Of a stretch of 64,000 bases of DNA, positions 20,418 through 33,228 are shown piece by piece. The notes under the pieces were generated by a model, which was not told where the DNA came from, made no database searches, and was given only the letters and a program-made list of their open reading frames with translations. Position 1 is the stretch's first letter, and every line of letters starts with the position of its first letter. The position numbers were made by a program, and so were the translations under genes. The DNA is taken from positions 3,720,001-3,784,000 of the forward strand of contig JAVFKD010000016.1 in the NCBI GenBank assembly GCA_036429605.1, read 5' to 3'. This DNA comes from Cladobotryum mycophilum (lineage: Eukaryota; Ascomycota; Sordariomycetes; Hypocreales; Hypocreaceae).

Positions 20418-21943
20418 ATGGACGCAGTATTTCTGCGGAACCTCATCGAGGTCCAATCCGGCCCAGCGGATGAAGCCATCACACCTCTCACAGCTCCGGC
20501 CAGAGCCGTACCCAGGACCTACCCAGGAGCCCCCCAACAAGAAGACTCAATTGAACTTCAAAGGCTACCGCGCAATGACACACCATCAATAGAAGTTATT
20601 ACTCCTCAACCCCAAGATGAAGACCTCGAGAGAAGCAGGCCGTCTAGCCCTGATCCATCCCTTGAGGTCGCAGAAGTGGTCCCTAGTGTCTGGGATCCAT
20701 TCATGAATCGCTTCCGTCTCTTGGCTGTCTGTTTAGTCAATTTCGGCAATGCTCTGAGTGATAGTGCAGCGGGAGCTTTGATTCCCTACATGGAAGAGTA
20801 AGTCACTCCTAGGAGCATTTTCCTATTCCAAGCTTGAATAACACGAAACTCAGATACTACAACGTTGGCTATGCCGTCGTCTCTCTCATCTTTGTAGGCC
20901 AAGCCCTCGGTTTCGTTTTCGCGGCTGTCTTCTTGGACAGCCTCCGAGCCAAACTAGGTCGTGCCAAGCTCTTGGGTTTGGGTCAATTCCTCATGGCATG
21001 CGCATACATTCCCCTCGTCGCAGGCGCGCCGTTTGGTGTGGTCATTGCGGCATTCTTCTTTGTGGGATTCGGTATCGCCATCAATGTTGCCATGGCCAAC
21101 ATCTTCTGTGGCGGCTTGCAGAATGGAACGTTCATGCTGGGATTGCTGCATGGGAGTTATGGACTTGGAGGTACGACTGGGCCGCTCATTGCAACAGCCA
21201 TGGTTACTGTTGCGCATGCGGTTTGGAGCAGATATTATATCCTCACTCTGGGTATTGGCTTCATGACCTTTGGAATGTGCGTCTGGGCGTTCTGGCGGTA
21301 TGAAAAGGAACAAGGTCCGGCGGCACGAGAAAGAGAGACATCGTCTAGCGATAACATCCTTGTGGGCATGTTCTCAGCTATGAAGCTGCGTGTCGTCCTC
21401 TTAGGATCGACATTCATCTTTGCTTATCAAGGCGCCGAAGTCTCCATCTCCGGCTGGGTCATTTCTTTCCTCATCCACGCCCGCGGTGGTGACCCTTCGT
21501 CCGTGGGTTACGTCTCTGCTGGTTTCTGGGCCGGCATCACCATCGGTCGTTTCCTTCTCACCGGACCATCTCAAAAGTTTGGGGAGAAAATGTTTGTTTA
21601 CCTGCTCGTTCTGGGCGCCATTGCATTCCAAATATTGGTGTGGTGGGTGCCCAACATTGTGGGCAACGCCGTTGCCGTGTCTATCGTGGGCCTGCTTCTG
21701 GGGCCAATCTATCCTTGTTCTGCAGCAGTTTTCCTGCGATGCATGTCTAGGAGGGAGGCGTTGAGCGGAATGGGAACTATTAGTGCTTGTGGGAGTCTGG
21801 GTGGTGCAGTGGCACCGTTTGTGACGGGTTTGTTGGCTCAGGCTGTTGGTACTTGGGTTCTTCACCCGATTGTCATTTTCCTGTTTGTGGTTATGCTGTT
21901 GTGCTGGTATGGAATCCCGACGGAGGATAAGAGGACAGAATAA
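20418..21943 (+). CDS. Major facilitator superfamily transporter (fucose-permease/Bsc6-like)
   Basis: Exons 20418-20797 and 20854-21943 (56-nt intron, GTAAGT...CTCAG) give 489 aa. After a roughly 95-residue Pro/Glu/Ser-rich cytosolic N-terminus, the protein has about 12 membrane segments beginning RLLAVCLVNFGNALSDSAAG and including FVGQALGFVFAAVFLD, followed by RAKLGRAKLLGLG (loop 2-3 basic motif). The layout matches the fungal MFS group related to yeast Bsc6 and bacterial fucose permease. The substrate is unknown. It is convergent with the HAD phosphatase (265 bp between stops). Confidence 0.85.
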
Positions 21944-22207
21944 TCGCAAGGAGATTTATTGAAGATGATGTAGATGTATGAGCAATAATAATAATAAAAA
22001 AGAAAATCTAGTATTCGTTTCCAGTCGTTGTGATTCTGGTGTACTGTCTATCCTGATATTCGTCCAACATGATCTCTCGTCTTTGTAGATCACTTTGTAT
22101 GCATGTATATACCCTGTGTTCAATCCGTTTCGGGGACCTCTTTGGAACAAGCAATGTACTTTGTGCCTGTCGATGCCCTAAATCTGTAAATATTCGTATT
22201 ATATCAT

Positions 22208-23029
22208 TTAGAGTCGACCCTTGGCAGCATCTTGGACGGTGAGCTTGCCAGCAGCAATGTCCTTGACGGTCTGGGTGATGCTTGTCCAATCGTGGAAAGT
22301 GACAAAAGGAACCTTTTCATTCTCGCACCAAGTGACCAGATCTAGGATGTCATATTAGCATTGTCATTTGTTGCGTAGATTCTAGTGAGGATCTATGAAC
22401 TCACCCTTGCCTTCCTTTGCAAAGAGGAGATCGGTCTCCTTGGCTGCGGACAGGTCTGAAACACCATCACCAGCGTAGAACATAGTTGGCCGGTTTGGCA
22501 GGCTGGAGTACTTTCGGATTTCAATCGACTTGTCATGACCGTGAATGCTGTCGTCGTGGAACTCAATTCTCCATCCACCCTTCTCGTTGATAGTCTTGCC
22601 CTCACGGGCGCGGACGTCGTTGCTCACAATCTGGATGTTCCAGCCAGAACCAAGCATCTTGTCCAACAAAGCACGAATGATTGGCTCCATACCACCACTG
22701 AGAATGACAATAGGGATGTTGTGCTCCTGAGACCAGTTGTAAAAGTCCTGGAAACCAGGGTCGAGCTTGATGTTGGCAAGGAGGAGGTCGATGCACTCAT
22801 TGAAGGGAGCGGTGATGCTGTCCATCATCCCACGGAAAGAATCACGGAAGTTTACACGACCGTAAAGGACATCGGTGTTTCCACCGCGACGCTTTTCGCC
22901 TCCATAACCAATGGTATCAGTCATGAAGTCGTTGGAGTCTGCTGTGGTGATGGTGCCATCGAAGTCGGTGAAGAAGATGAATTTAGGGTCGGTGGCCAGG
23001 GCCGGTGTCTCATCCGGTACTGAACCCAT
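22208..23029 (-). CDS. HAD-superfamily phosphatase (PHOSPHO/MtnX-like)
   Basis: Exons 22405-23029 and 22208-22341 give 252 aa; the 63-nt intron has GTGAGT and CCTAG borders. HAD motifs: motif I FFTDFDGTIT (nucleophile Asp at about residue 22), motif II VILSGG, and motif IV GDGVSDLSAA. The size and C2-type cap resemble phosphoserine-phosphatase-like fungal enzymes and MtnX (methionine salvage). The true substrate cannot be decided here. The C-terminal part KVPFVTFHDWTSITQTVKDI is typical of the fungal group. It is divergent from SHE9. Confidence 0.88.
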
Positions 23030-23872
23030 GATGATGGCTAGTGTAAATGATAATTGGTATGCAAATTAGGGGGTCTATTCAAACAATGGCCGGATGAAGG
23101 TTCTAACAAAGAGAAGATTGAATGTTGGAGGGGCAATTGGAATGTTGATGAAGATGGAGGGGCAACTTCCCTTCTGGTAAGACTTTGGGAAGAAACTCAA
23201 TTGGGGGTTATCGATACAGGCAGATGAGTGAGAAAGAAAAAACTCAACAACTCCTTGCAGCTAAATGCTGATACTACTAGTTCATCCAACTAAGTAAGTA
23301 GCACGCAGATCTGAGATTCTTGTTCCAATCTTTTGAGCGAGTCAAAGCAAAACTGCATCAGACTGTCTTGATTCAATGGACTGCTGTGTCGTCATTTTTG
23401 GTGGTTCCAGGTCCGTTGGGCGGCAGAAATCACTGGGGATGGCACCCGAAACACCCCGCCGGTCCCACTACAATGGACCCTCCGTAACACCCAATGCCCC
23501 TCTGCAGGGACCAAAAGGACGCCGCTAACGGACGCCTCTTCAGGGCACTTTGAAGGGTTCCACAGCAGGCCGATCCAGTAGCCGGAGCGCGAATTTTTGC
23601 GAAGGCGGTCAGTCAATCAGAGACTTCTGGGCATTGTCAGACCGGGGCAGAATCAGAACAAAGGGTTGGTGGTAACCTGACTGAACCGACCGGAGCCTTT
23701 TAGCCAAGGGCTCAAGTACACTCATTGTATGTATGTACTAGGCCTGGCCTACTTGTTCCGCACCGGCCCAACCTTCAACCACCACTGCTCTCCAAATCAT
23801 CCGCTGGTGGGCTGGAACTTCGTTTCCATAACCATCGCAGTGCGAGGCTTCAGCCCTGCGCGCTGTTAAGAG
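23030..23872. promoter_or_regulatory. Shared upstream region of the HAD phosphatase and SHE9
   Basis: An 843-bp region between two divergent start codons, which must hold both promoters. A TGTATGTATGTAC repeat lies at about 23725-23737. No coding sequence seen. Confidence 0.5.
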
Positions 23873-25089
23873 ATGCAGCCGTTTGGCCGTCCAGCGGCTC
23901 GTGCCGTTTGGAGACATGGCAGGTTAGGGCTGGACCTGGCCGCTCTGAGTCGTCATTCTTTGCCCAGCGAAAAGTCCCGATCTGCCACTGCCACCCTCTT
24001 CAAGACGACGACATGTCTACGATGCCACATTCAAGCCATTGCCTCCCCATCACGCTCCTACTCCTCACAGCCGCCCCCAAAGGAACCTGAAAAGCCCACC
24101 AATTCGACAAAATCTACCTTGAAAATCCCCAATGCCGATTTTCTGCTCTCCAAACTACGCAAAACTCTTCATGAGCTGCCCTCGGTAGCGGACGGCCGAC
24201 GAAGCGCCTTAAATCAGAAGTTTGGCGTTCTCATGGACCACGTTCAAAACCGGGCTTTTAATGCAACGCAGACTCTCAATGACATCACCGGTTATACCGG
24301 CATTGAATCCATCAAAGCCGAAAACGAAGCCATGGAGAAAGCCTTAGCCGAGGCTCAGTCCCGGGTACGCTCTGCCCGTCTAGCCTACAAGACGTCAAAC
24401 ACCAAGCGGGCCACTACTCAGCGAGAGGTCACCACGCTTCTGGCACGAAAGGATAGCTGGTCGCCAATCGATCTTGAGCGCTTCACGGAACTGTACAGGG
24501 CAGACCATGTGCTCGAGGGCGAGGTCATTGCGGCGCAGGAGGCTCTTACCGAGTCGGAAGCTGACGAGCAAAATTTGAGTCAGAAGCTCAACAATGGGAT
24601 ACTCAAAAGATATCACGAGGAGCAGATTTGGAGTGACAGAATCAGGAGAGCCAGCACGTGGGGTACATGGGGTCTCATGGGCATGAACTTTCTGCTCTTT
24701 GTCATTCTGCAGTTCTTTGCCGAGCCATGGAAGCGAAAGAGGCTCGTCAAGGGTGTCGTGGAAGAGGAGAAGCGAAACCTAGAAAAAGTCACGAGCGAGT
24801 TGGCTCAGGTCAAGGCCAGCCTGGACAAGATGGCCCATGCAGTCGACGCAGTTGCGCCAGAGCCCGAAGTGGACATTGAATACGTCGCAGCAACCCCCCG
24901 GATGGCACATGGCAAGAGATTGTCATGGACACGGAAAAATGGAAGCCATACGTCATTTACGTGTACCGCGAACTCTTTAGCGAGAAGAAACTCGAATTCC
25001 GAATGAAGGATGCGTCAATACTGGCGCTCGAAGGAGCCCTGACGGGGGCGTTTATAGTGGGAAGCATAGCGTTCCTTGGGCGGAGGTGA
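23873..25089 (+). CDS. SHE9: Mitochondrial inner-membrane protein She9/Mdm33 (one-base frameshift)
   Basis: She9/Mdm33 is an inner-membrane protein that affects mitochondrial shape and fission. The N-terminus is Arg/Ser-rich and fits a presequence. The family core starts near KIPNADFLLSKLRKTLHELP; a long coiled coil follows (AENEAMEKALAEAQSRVRSA), then TM1 WGLMGMNFLLFVILQFF with AEPWKRKRL, and TM2 ALTGAFIVGSIAFLG at the extreme C-terminus. The frame breaks at a C6 run (24894-24899): adding one C gives ATPPDGTWQEIVMDTEKW and on to the stop at 25087-25089 (405 aa). As written it ends at 25006 with a nonsense tail lacking TM2. No plausible intron borders exist there. The start was chosen as the first ATG giving a presequence. 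Confidence 0.9.
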
Positions 25090-27467
25090 TGATGAGCGTT
25101 GTGTGTGCGTGTGTGTAACGATGCCGACACTGTAACAATTCTACTCCAATGTACTTATTAGAACCGCGATATACATTTTCCAGGGATATACAATGAAGGA
25201 ATCTTAATGGGGCTCAACACCCCCTGTCCCGGACGTGAACCAAGGAGCTCACGGGTTGTAAGGGGACTGAGGTCTTTCGTGTACGATTGTAGGACATTAC
25301 TTGGAATATAGCTGCGAATAGGAAGGGAATTGGAATGGCTATTGTTATGTTATTGCTATACTATATAGAACAAGAATGGTTGCTTTGGGTACTATAAGGA
25401 CTTTTAAATTGTATGACATGGAGGCTTCAGCTTCGGCTGAATAATATTATCATGATGATAGATGGGACGGACACTTGGCACCAACCAGACCGTCTATTGG
25501 CATATGCAAGATCTACTACAGGCTTACTACATGATCCCCCGGGAGGGGGGGAGGGGTGAGACAAAAAAAAAAACCTTGTATGGGATTGTAGATGAAGACC
25601 AGATGTAGGACTTTGAGCTAGGACTTGTTCGCTTGGAGCCGAGGAACGGTTGGAGGCGCAGTCACATCACAAGCCTCCCCGCCAAACGTTGTTTGTGACA
25701 GTTGAAGGATGAAACGCCACGGAACTGATTCCAAACCATGTTTAAATGAGTATGCATGGATGAATGCTTATTATTTTTCTGGACAGCCCTATGACGAATG
25801 TATCTATTGTTTTTGTTTTTGTTTTTTTATATATATACTTATTTATTGCACTTCTCTTTTCATAATGGATAGATACATACATGAGAAGTGGGAATACTAT
25901 CTCAGTTGGTGTCGAGGTTAGCTCTAAAAATGCTTATCGAGAATACGAGATAAATAAGGATTTATTAATTACTTGTACTTGTAGACTTAGCACGGAGTAG
26001 AATTCGAGAGTGGAGAAGGACGGAATCGCTGCCCAAGACGATTGGCACAGAAGCTCGAAGCTCCTCCTCTTCCTCCTATATCGTACTTGACCTTTACATG
26101 TACCTGAGATACAGAATGGGAGAGCTGCAGAAATGAGCGTTACTCATGCTGCAAGTTTTGGAAAATAATGTTGAATTGTGAAAGACCTACATTGTACCCT
26201 TATTTGAGCGGTCAAGTGGTGTGAATCCATGGATCTACTGATGCACCACTCATCTTTTATTGCTGTGAACTTGTATTTCTAGGTAGGCTGTAGAACTAAG
26301 TACTAGGTAGGTAATTACTTGTCGCCTGTAGGACGAGACGAGACAACCTGCTTAGTTGGGGCCAATTCTTGCCTTATCTCGGAACGGCTTGAGGAGCTAC
26401 AGCAGTCTAGCCACAAGCTAAATGCCACTTTGGGTTGCGATTCCATCCACATGGAATCATCAGATGATGGGCAGCCAGAACAGCCACTACCATTGATAGG
26501 GATGCGACAGTGAGGATGGATGTTTAGAATGCCTTGACAGAGTGACAGTGAGTGAGTGACCTTGCACAAGTCCTATCCCCTTGTACCTTTTGAGTCCTGT
26601 AGATGGGTAATTGTTCAGTCGGGTACCTTGTGATTAATGTAATGTTCCAGCAGGCTTCATAAAATCCTACCGACATTCAACTTCTCGGCGACCTGTATCT
26701 GGGCTTCTGCAGATGTGGAGCAAGGGAAAAAAAGCCCTGTGCTCGCCTGCTGCTGGTGCTGCAACCTGGACATCGCGCGGCTTGGCCCGTGAGTAATAAC
26801 CCGTGCTGAAGTGTCCAGTAGAGGGTATCCCGGACAGCAGCGTTTACTCTGTTATTAATGCTCTGAAATTCAGAGACATTGCTAGCAGGCTACAGCAGGT
26901 AGGGCTCAGTGGCCATCACCGCTGAAAAAAAAACACTGGAACAAGTTGAAAAAAATAAACAAAGTGGCCAGTTGGCTCCTGACAGGGCGTAGGAACCTGG
27001 AATACATACCTGAGTACTTACTACAAGTCAATGAATGGTCAATGGTCCATGGCGTACCTCCTGCTAGCCTTGAACCCGCGCACATCACACCCGTGGACCT
27101 GAACTCGTCCTGTCACTTCCATTCCATCCCCCCCCCCCAATGCAAAACACATAAACCCCGCCACGGCCAGGCAACCCCCCCTTCACTGACGACATTCACC
27201 ACCACCGCCGCCGCCAACAGCAGCAAAATATCACACACCTCCCATACCGAGAAAGGCTCTTGGCCTCTTCTTCCTTTCTCACCACCAACATTACGACAAG
27301 CAGTCATTTATATATACCACCACTCTCTTTATTCTTCTTCTTCTCCTTCTTCTCCTCCCCCTTCTTCTTCTCTCTCTCCTTTCTCTGCGGGCCAGCTCCT
27401 AGAACCGCTTGCTCTTCTTCTTCCCCCTTCCGTCTTGCGCGTACGCATCGCGCTCCCCGCACTCGCG
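25090..27467. other. 2.4 kb without a recognised gene; includes PKC1 leader
   Basis: No coding sequence with family resemblance. The last 500 bp are rich in C and CT runs (C10 at about 27130-27139, CTT/CTC tracts 27330-27420), typical of a long fungal 5' leader or core promoter. The frame of PKC1 happens to stay open upstream to 26946. Confidence 0.55.
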
Positions 27468-30400
27468 ATGAACGACGATGAGGCCATTCAGAATATCCAC
27501 AAGAAGATTGAGCGGGAGAAGGCTCTGATCCACGCTGCTAATTCTATGCGTTCTCAGACCAACAATGAGGCCGTCCGATCCCGACTCGATTCTCAGATGC
27601 GCGATGGACGCAGGAATCTCCAGTTTTTCGAAGAGAGACTTAGAGATATTCAGATGCGAAAACTCGGTCAGGGCGTCGATGGCATGTCCCTTGGTGGTGG
27701 TGGCGGCGAGGGAGGTGGTCCTCCTGCGCCGCCGCCCAAGGACTCTTCTGGCTGGGGAGATAGAACCTCGTATGGGTCGCAGGGTCAGGCTGGCCCCGCG
27801 AGCGATCTGATGCCGCCTCGCCATCCTTATGCCGAGCCAGACCCTGCGTCGGCAACAACCAAGAATCGCCCCAATTTCACTAAGCTAGGTATGCTGGCTA
27901 ACCAGAGCTTCCCCTCCTCCCCCCTCCTCCTGCGTACACCGGTTCAATATACCTAACCTAGACCGCAGACTTGATCAAATATGATACCCCCTATCTTGGC
28001 CCACGAATCCAACTTATGCTCTCCCAAATCCAATTCAAGCTCAACGTCGAGGAGCAGTATCTCAAAGGCGTTGAGAAAATGGTGCAGCTCTACGGCATGG
28101 AGGGTGATCGAAAGAGCAAGGCGGATGCAGCTGCTCGTAGGGTTGAGAGCAAGCAGAAGATCGTGCTCTTGAAGCAGGCATTGAAGAGATACGAAGAACT
28201 GCATATTGATATGGAAACCGCCGATAGTCCGGACGGTAAGATGCAATGACCTGTGGATTCTAGGCTTGTACTAATACGCTCCCAGATGACTCAATCAACA
28301 CACCGAACCTTCGCAAACCTCTTAGCGGCCAGCTCTCCATTCGAGTCATGGGCATCAAAGATGTGGACCATGCCGCAACTGGAAGATTCACGCGAGGCCC
28401 CGAGACCTTCGTCGCCGTCAAGGTTGAGGATACCGTAATGGCTCGAACGAAAGCGTCTCGGAATGACCGATGGGATGCTGAATATCACACCATTGAGGTC
28501 GACAAGGCCAACGAAATCGAGCTTACAGCCTACGATAAACCCGGGGAGCACCCCATGCCAATCGGTATGCTTTGGGTAAGAATATCAGATATCGTCGAGG
28601 AAATGCGTCGTAAGAGAATCGAAGCCGAGATGAATAGTTCTGGTTGGGTTTCCGCCGACAGAATGGGCAACCCCGGCTCGCCTGGCCAGTATCCCATGAG
28701 TCCGACGCAAGGACAGTTTGCGGGCGGTCTCCAGTCCCCTGGTGGTCAAGCTCCACCACAGGGAGCACCATACGGCGATCCGGGTCCGCAGCCTCAGGTT
28801 GTGACGGGTCCGATTGATGGCTGGTTCAATCTTGAGCCTACGGGGCAGATTCAGCTTCAAATGAGCTTTGTAAAGCAAAACAGGGACAAGCGACAGGTCG
28901 ACCTCGGATTGGGACGCAAGGGCGCCGTTCGACAGCGCAAGGAGGAAGTCCACGAGATGTACGGACACAAATTTGTCCAGCACCAGTTCTACAACATTAT
29001 GCGTTGTGCGCTCTGTGGAGACTTCCTCAAATACTCGGCTGGCATGCAGTGCGAGGACTGCAAGTACACTTGTCACACCAAATGCTATTCCAGCGTGGTT
29101 ACCAAGTGTATAAGTAAGAGCAACGCTGAGACGGATCCGGAAGAAGAGAAGATCAATCATCGCATTCCTCATCGATTCCAGCCGTTCTCGAATATGACGG
29201 CCAATTGGTGTTGTCATTGTGGTTATATCTTGCCTTTTGGCAAAAAGAACTGCAGAAAATGCACAGGTAAAGATTGTCTTTCATCGTTGCTTCGAGTAAA
29301 GTGTCAATTGCTGATATTTCGATAGAATGTGGCCTTACATCACACGCTCATTGTGTACATTTGGTGCCAGACTTTTGTGGTATGTCTATGGCGGTGGCAA
29401 ACCAAATTCTTGAAGGTATTCGGGTTCAGAAGCAGAGGCAACAAAAGTCCACCTCTCTTTCGGACAAGACTCTGAGGTCTAGTACATCAAAGATGAGCCC
29501 AACCACTACACACTCTCCATCTCCATCGTACTCGAGCGCGAGCACTGGTGCTCTTCCACCGCTTGCAACCCCCTCTACCGACGCCGCGGAGGCGGCTAGA
29601 CTCATGTATGCCAACCAAGCCTCACCACAGCGGCCAACTCACCCGGAACGTACGCCTTCAGACCTTACGGCGGCGGCGGCAGCTTCTGTGGCCATGTCTG
29701 GAACGGCCATCAACACGAGTCAGAGGCCGTCGGACTACGGGCGACCCGGATATGACCTGCCACAACAGCCAGATCCGTATGCCCAGCAAGGCGGACAATA
29801 TGGCGCGCCTCCACAGCAGCACCATAAATACAACCCAGCGGATTATGCCAATGTCAACCAGGGCTATCCTGCTCAGCCGCCTGCACAAGCGCGGCCGCCG
29901 GTTCAGCAACAGCCCCAATCGCCGCTCCTGGTCCAACAGCAGCAACCACAGTACCAGCCACCAGCACCGGTTGTCAAGCCTCAATCTCCCGAACCCCCCG
30001 CTCCCCAGAGGCAACCAACAGGAGGTGCACAGGCACAGAGGAAGGCACTTCCTTCGGCTACAGATCCGGGAACCGGTCAGCGGATCGGTCTCGATCACTT
30101 CAACTTCCTTGCAGTTCTTGGAAAAGGAAACTTTGGAAAGGTTATGCTTGCTGAGACGAAGCGATCGAGAAGATTGTTCGCCATCAAAGTGCTTAAGAAG
30201 GAGTTCATTATTGAGAATGATGAAGTAGAAAGCATTCGGTCTGAGAAGCGAGTGTTCCTGATAGCAAACAGGGAGAGGCATCCCTTTTTGACCAACCTGC
30301 ATGCCTGCTTCCAGACAGAGACGCGTGTCTACTTTGTTATGGAGTACATTAGCGGTGGCGATCTGATGCTTCACATTCAACGTGGACAGTTCGGAACTAA

Positions 30401-31236
30401 GCGGGCCCAGTATGTCCCCCCCCCCTTTGTTGCAATTCTGTGACTATAACTAACATCATTCAGGTTCTACGCAGCCGAGGTTTGCCTGGCGTTGAAGTAC
30501 TTCCATGAGAACGGTGTCATTTATCGTGACTTGAAGCTCGACAACATCATGTTGACGCTAGATGGACACATCAAGATTGCTGACTACGGTCTTTGCAAGG
30601 AAGACATGTGGTATGGCTCAACGACAAGCACGTTCTGCGGAACCCCCGAGTTTATGGCTCCCGAGGTATGATTGTGTGTATTGATGCATAGGGGAGCGGT
30701 ACTAATAAAGCATAGATCTTGTTAGATAAGAAGTATGGTCGGGCTGTGGACTGGTGGGCCTTTGGCGTCTTGATATATCAGATGCTTTTGCAGCAATCCC
30801 CGTTCAGAGGAGAAGATGAAGATGAAATCTACGACGCTATTCTCGCCGATGAGCCCCTTTACCCCATCCATATGCCTAGGGACTCTGTGTCTATTCTCCA
30901 GAAGCTTCTTACCCGAGAGCCCGATCAGCGTCTGGGAAGTGGACCCACGGATGCCCAGGAAATCATGAGCCAGCCCTTCTTCCGCAACATCAACTGGGAC
31001 GACATTTACCACAAGAGGGTGCAACCGCCATTCCTTCCATCAATTAAGAGCGCTACGGATACGAGCAACTTTGACTCGGAGTTTACGAGCGTTACACCCG
31101 TTTTGACTCCAGTGCAGTCTGGTATGTACAGAAGCTTTTTCTTCCAAAGAACTATGTGACTAACATGCGTCTAGTTCTATCCCAAGCGATGCAAGAAGAG
31201 TTCCGCGGATTCTCCTATACAGCTGACTTGGATTAA
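27468..31236 (+). CDS. PKC1: Protein kinase C (cell wall integrity pathway)
   Basis: The Rho1-activated kinase at the head of the cell wall integrity MAP kinase cascade. Seven exons: 27468-27888, 27969-28235, 28286-29266, 29326-30409, 30464-30665, 30716-31121 and 31175-31236; all phases agree and give 1140 aa, the normal fungal size. Domains: HR1 repeats at about 1-70 and 140-215, C2 at about 235-350, two C1 zinc fingers at about 453-504 (HKFVQHQFYNIMRCALCGDF) and 521-571, a Pro/Gln-rich linker, kinase at about 815-1075 (VLGKGNFGKVMLAE; YRDLKLDN; ADYGLCKEDMWYG; GTPEFMAPE) and an AGC tail. DYG instead of DFG is normal for fungal Pkc1. Start MNDDEAIQNIHKKIE matches the usual N-terminus. Confidence 0.97.
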
Positions 31237-31748
31237 TGAGTATGATGAGATGAATACGACATGATACTCCACACCGTAGCAAGAGGCAATAAAGACTTGT
31301 GTATAGCGCTTGATGCGATCCTAACGGTCGGCGGCTGGTGGTCGTTTACAAAAACAAAAGACTGGTGAACCTATTGTTGATTTCTTTTTGGGAGAGAGGA
31401 ATATTTTTCACTCTTCACTCTCTAGGGTTTGCCTCTTGTGCAATTTTTTCTCCCAAGCAGCGACATTGAAAAGCAAAATCTTTTGGGGAGTTTATTGTTT
31501 GCGAGAGTAGCGAAGGGCTTTTGATAGCGTGAGAGGCAAGTATACCTACTTAATAGATGTGATGCTACGGCGAGGATATGATAAAAACTTTTTACTGGTT
31601 CTTGGGTGTTGATGGTAGACCTTGGTGATTGTGTTGAAACTTTTTTCTTCTTCTTCTTTTCATGCGGATTCGAGTCTATATCAGGGTATTTACATCCTTG
31701 TTCCTGTTTCCCATCTTTTTTTATTTACCCCTTTATTTCATGAGATTT
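31237..31748. other. 3' intergenic region between PKC1 and the acyl-CoA dehydrogenase
   Basis: A 512-bp AT-rich spacer between convergent genes. It should hold both 3' UTRs. No gene seen. Confidence 0.55.
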
Positions 31749-33228
31749 TTAGTTGGTGTATTCCTTTTGCAGGAGCTTGGCAATAGTGTTCAACCTGGTT
31801 AGACCTTGTTAGTTCTGGAATATTTCATGAGAATAATACCAAAGGGGAAAGGAAACATACTGAATGTTGCTGGTACCCTCGTAGATGGCACCAATCTTGC
31901 TATCACGCCAAAACTTCTCGGCCAGACCCTCGCGGACGAAACCCATGCCGCCCATCCACTCGACGGCCAGACCGCTGACCCTGCCGGCGACCTGGGAGGC
32001 GAACAGCTTGGCCATGGCGGCGTCGCGGATAAAGTCCTCGCCGGCCTCCTTCTTGCGGGAGGCGTTGTAGACGAGGGCGCGGGCGGCGGCGATCTCGGTG
32101 TAGGACTGGGCGATCTGGTGCTGCATGCCCTGGAACTCGCCGACGAGGGAGCCGAACTGCCTGCGGTCGTTCCAGACGTACTTGACGGCGTTCTCGAAGG
32201 CGCCGAGGGCGAGGCCGGTCATCTGGGCGGCGATGCCGATGCGGCCCTCGTTGAGGATGCTGATGGCGTACTTGTAGCCCTGGCCGCGGTCGCCGAGGAG
32301 GTTCTCCTTGGGGATGAAGACGTCGTCAAAGTTGAGGACGCAGGTGCTGCTGGCGCGGATGCCGAGCTTCTTCTCCTTCTTGGCGATGGAGAAGCCCTCT
32401 GTGCCCTTTTCGACGATGAAGGCGGTGATGCCCTTGTACCCCTTGGAGGGGTCGAGGTTGGCGAAGACGATGAAGAAGCCGGCCTCCATGGAGTTTGTGA
32501 TCCACATCTTGCTGCCGTTGATGGTGAAGCCGTCGGCGGACTCGGTGGCGCGGGTGGCCATGGCGAAGGCGTCGGACCCGGAGACGGGCTCGGAGAGGCA
32601 GAAGGAGGCGACGGTGTCGGTGGCGAGCTTGGGGAGCCACTTCTTCTTGATGGCGTCTGAGCCCCACTTGAGGATGGCGGTGTTGCAGAGGGTGTTGTGG
32701 ACGTCGCACATGACGCTGACCGAGGGGTCGGCGCGGGCGAGCTCCTCGATGGCGATGATGGCCGAGGTGAAGTTCATGCCCGCGCCGCCGTACTCCTCGG
32801 GGATCTCCACGCCCATGAGCCCCTGCTCAAAGAGCTGCTCCACGATGACGGGGTCCATGTTCTCGGCCTCGTCCATCTCGCGAGCGCGCGGGAGCACGAC
32901 CTCCTGGGCGAAGCGGGAGACTGTCTCCGTCATGGCGGCCTCGGTCTCGGAGAGGTGGGTTATGGGCGTGGGGGGATCTCGGAGATGTCGATGGGGGAGG
33001 AGTTGCGGAGGGCGGCGGTGGTGGAGAGGTGGCGGATGGGTCTTGAGAGGGCATTGTCAGTTATGAGGATGCGATACTTGATTTTGTATGGTTCTCTTGT
33101 TTCCTAGATGCGACTGCTTCATAGATAACCAGTATTCAACGGAAGATATCTTACAGGCTTGTTCGGGGCATCGGACGAGCAACACCAGAGGCAGTAACCT
33201 TTTGAGCGATGGTCCGGCCACCACGCAT
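31749..33228 (-). CDS. Short/branched-chain-type acyl-CoA dehydrogenase, mitochondrial (one-base frameshift)
   Basis: FAD enzyme introducing the alpha-beta double bond in acyl-CoA, here most like short/branched-chain ACADs of isoleucine/valine breakdown. Exons 33155-33228, 31861-33041 and 31749-31794. The N-terminus MRGGRTIAQKVTASGVARPM and RHLSTTAALRNSS is a mitochondrial presequence. Hallmarks: LMGVEIPEEYGGAGMNFTSA, FCLSEPVSGSDAF, WITNS, and the catalytic Glu in GAIYEGTSNIQ. The frame breaks in a six-base run (plus-strand G 32970-32975): one more C on the sense strand would link SPIDISEIPP to TPITHLSETEAAMTETV, giving 433 aa. As written, the presequence frame stops directly after. The family-conserved text on both sides favours a sequence error. 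Confidence 0.92.

Noticed and set aside
31806..32660. Long plus-strand frame of 284 codons opposite the acyl-CoA dehydrogenase
   Set aside because: It is the antisense of a GC-rich, strongly conserved enzyme; its text is repetitive Gly/Val/Leu/Ala/Glu without any domain.
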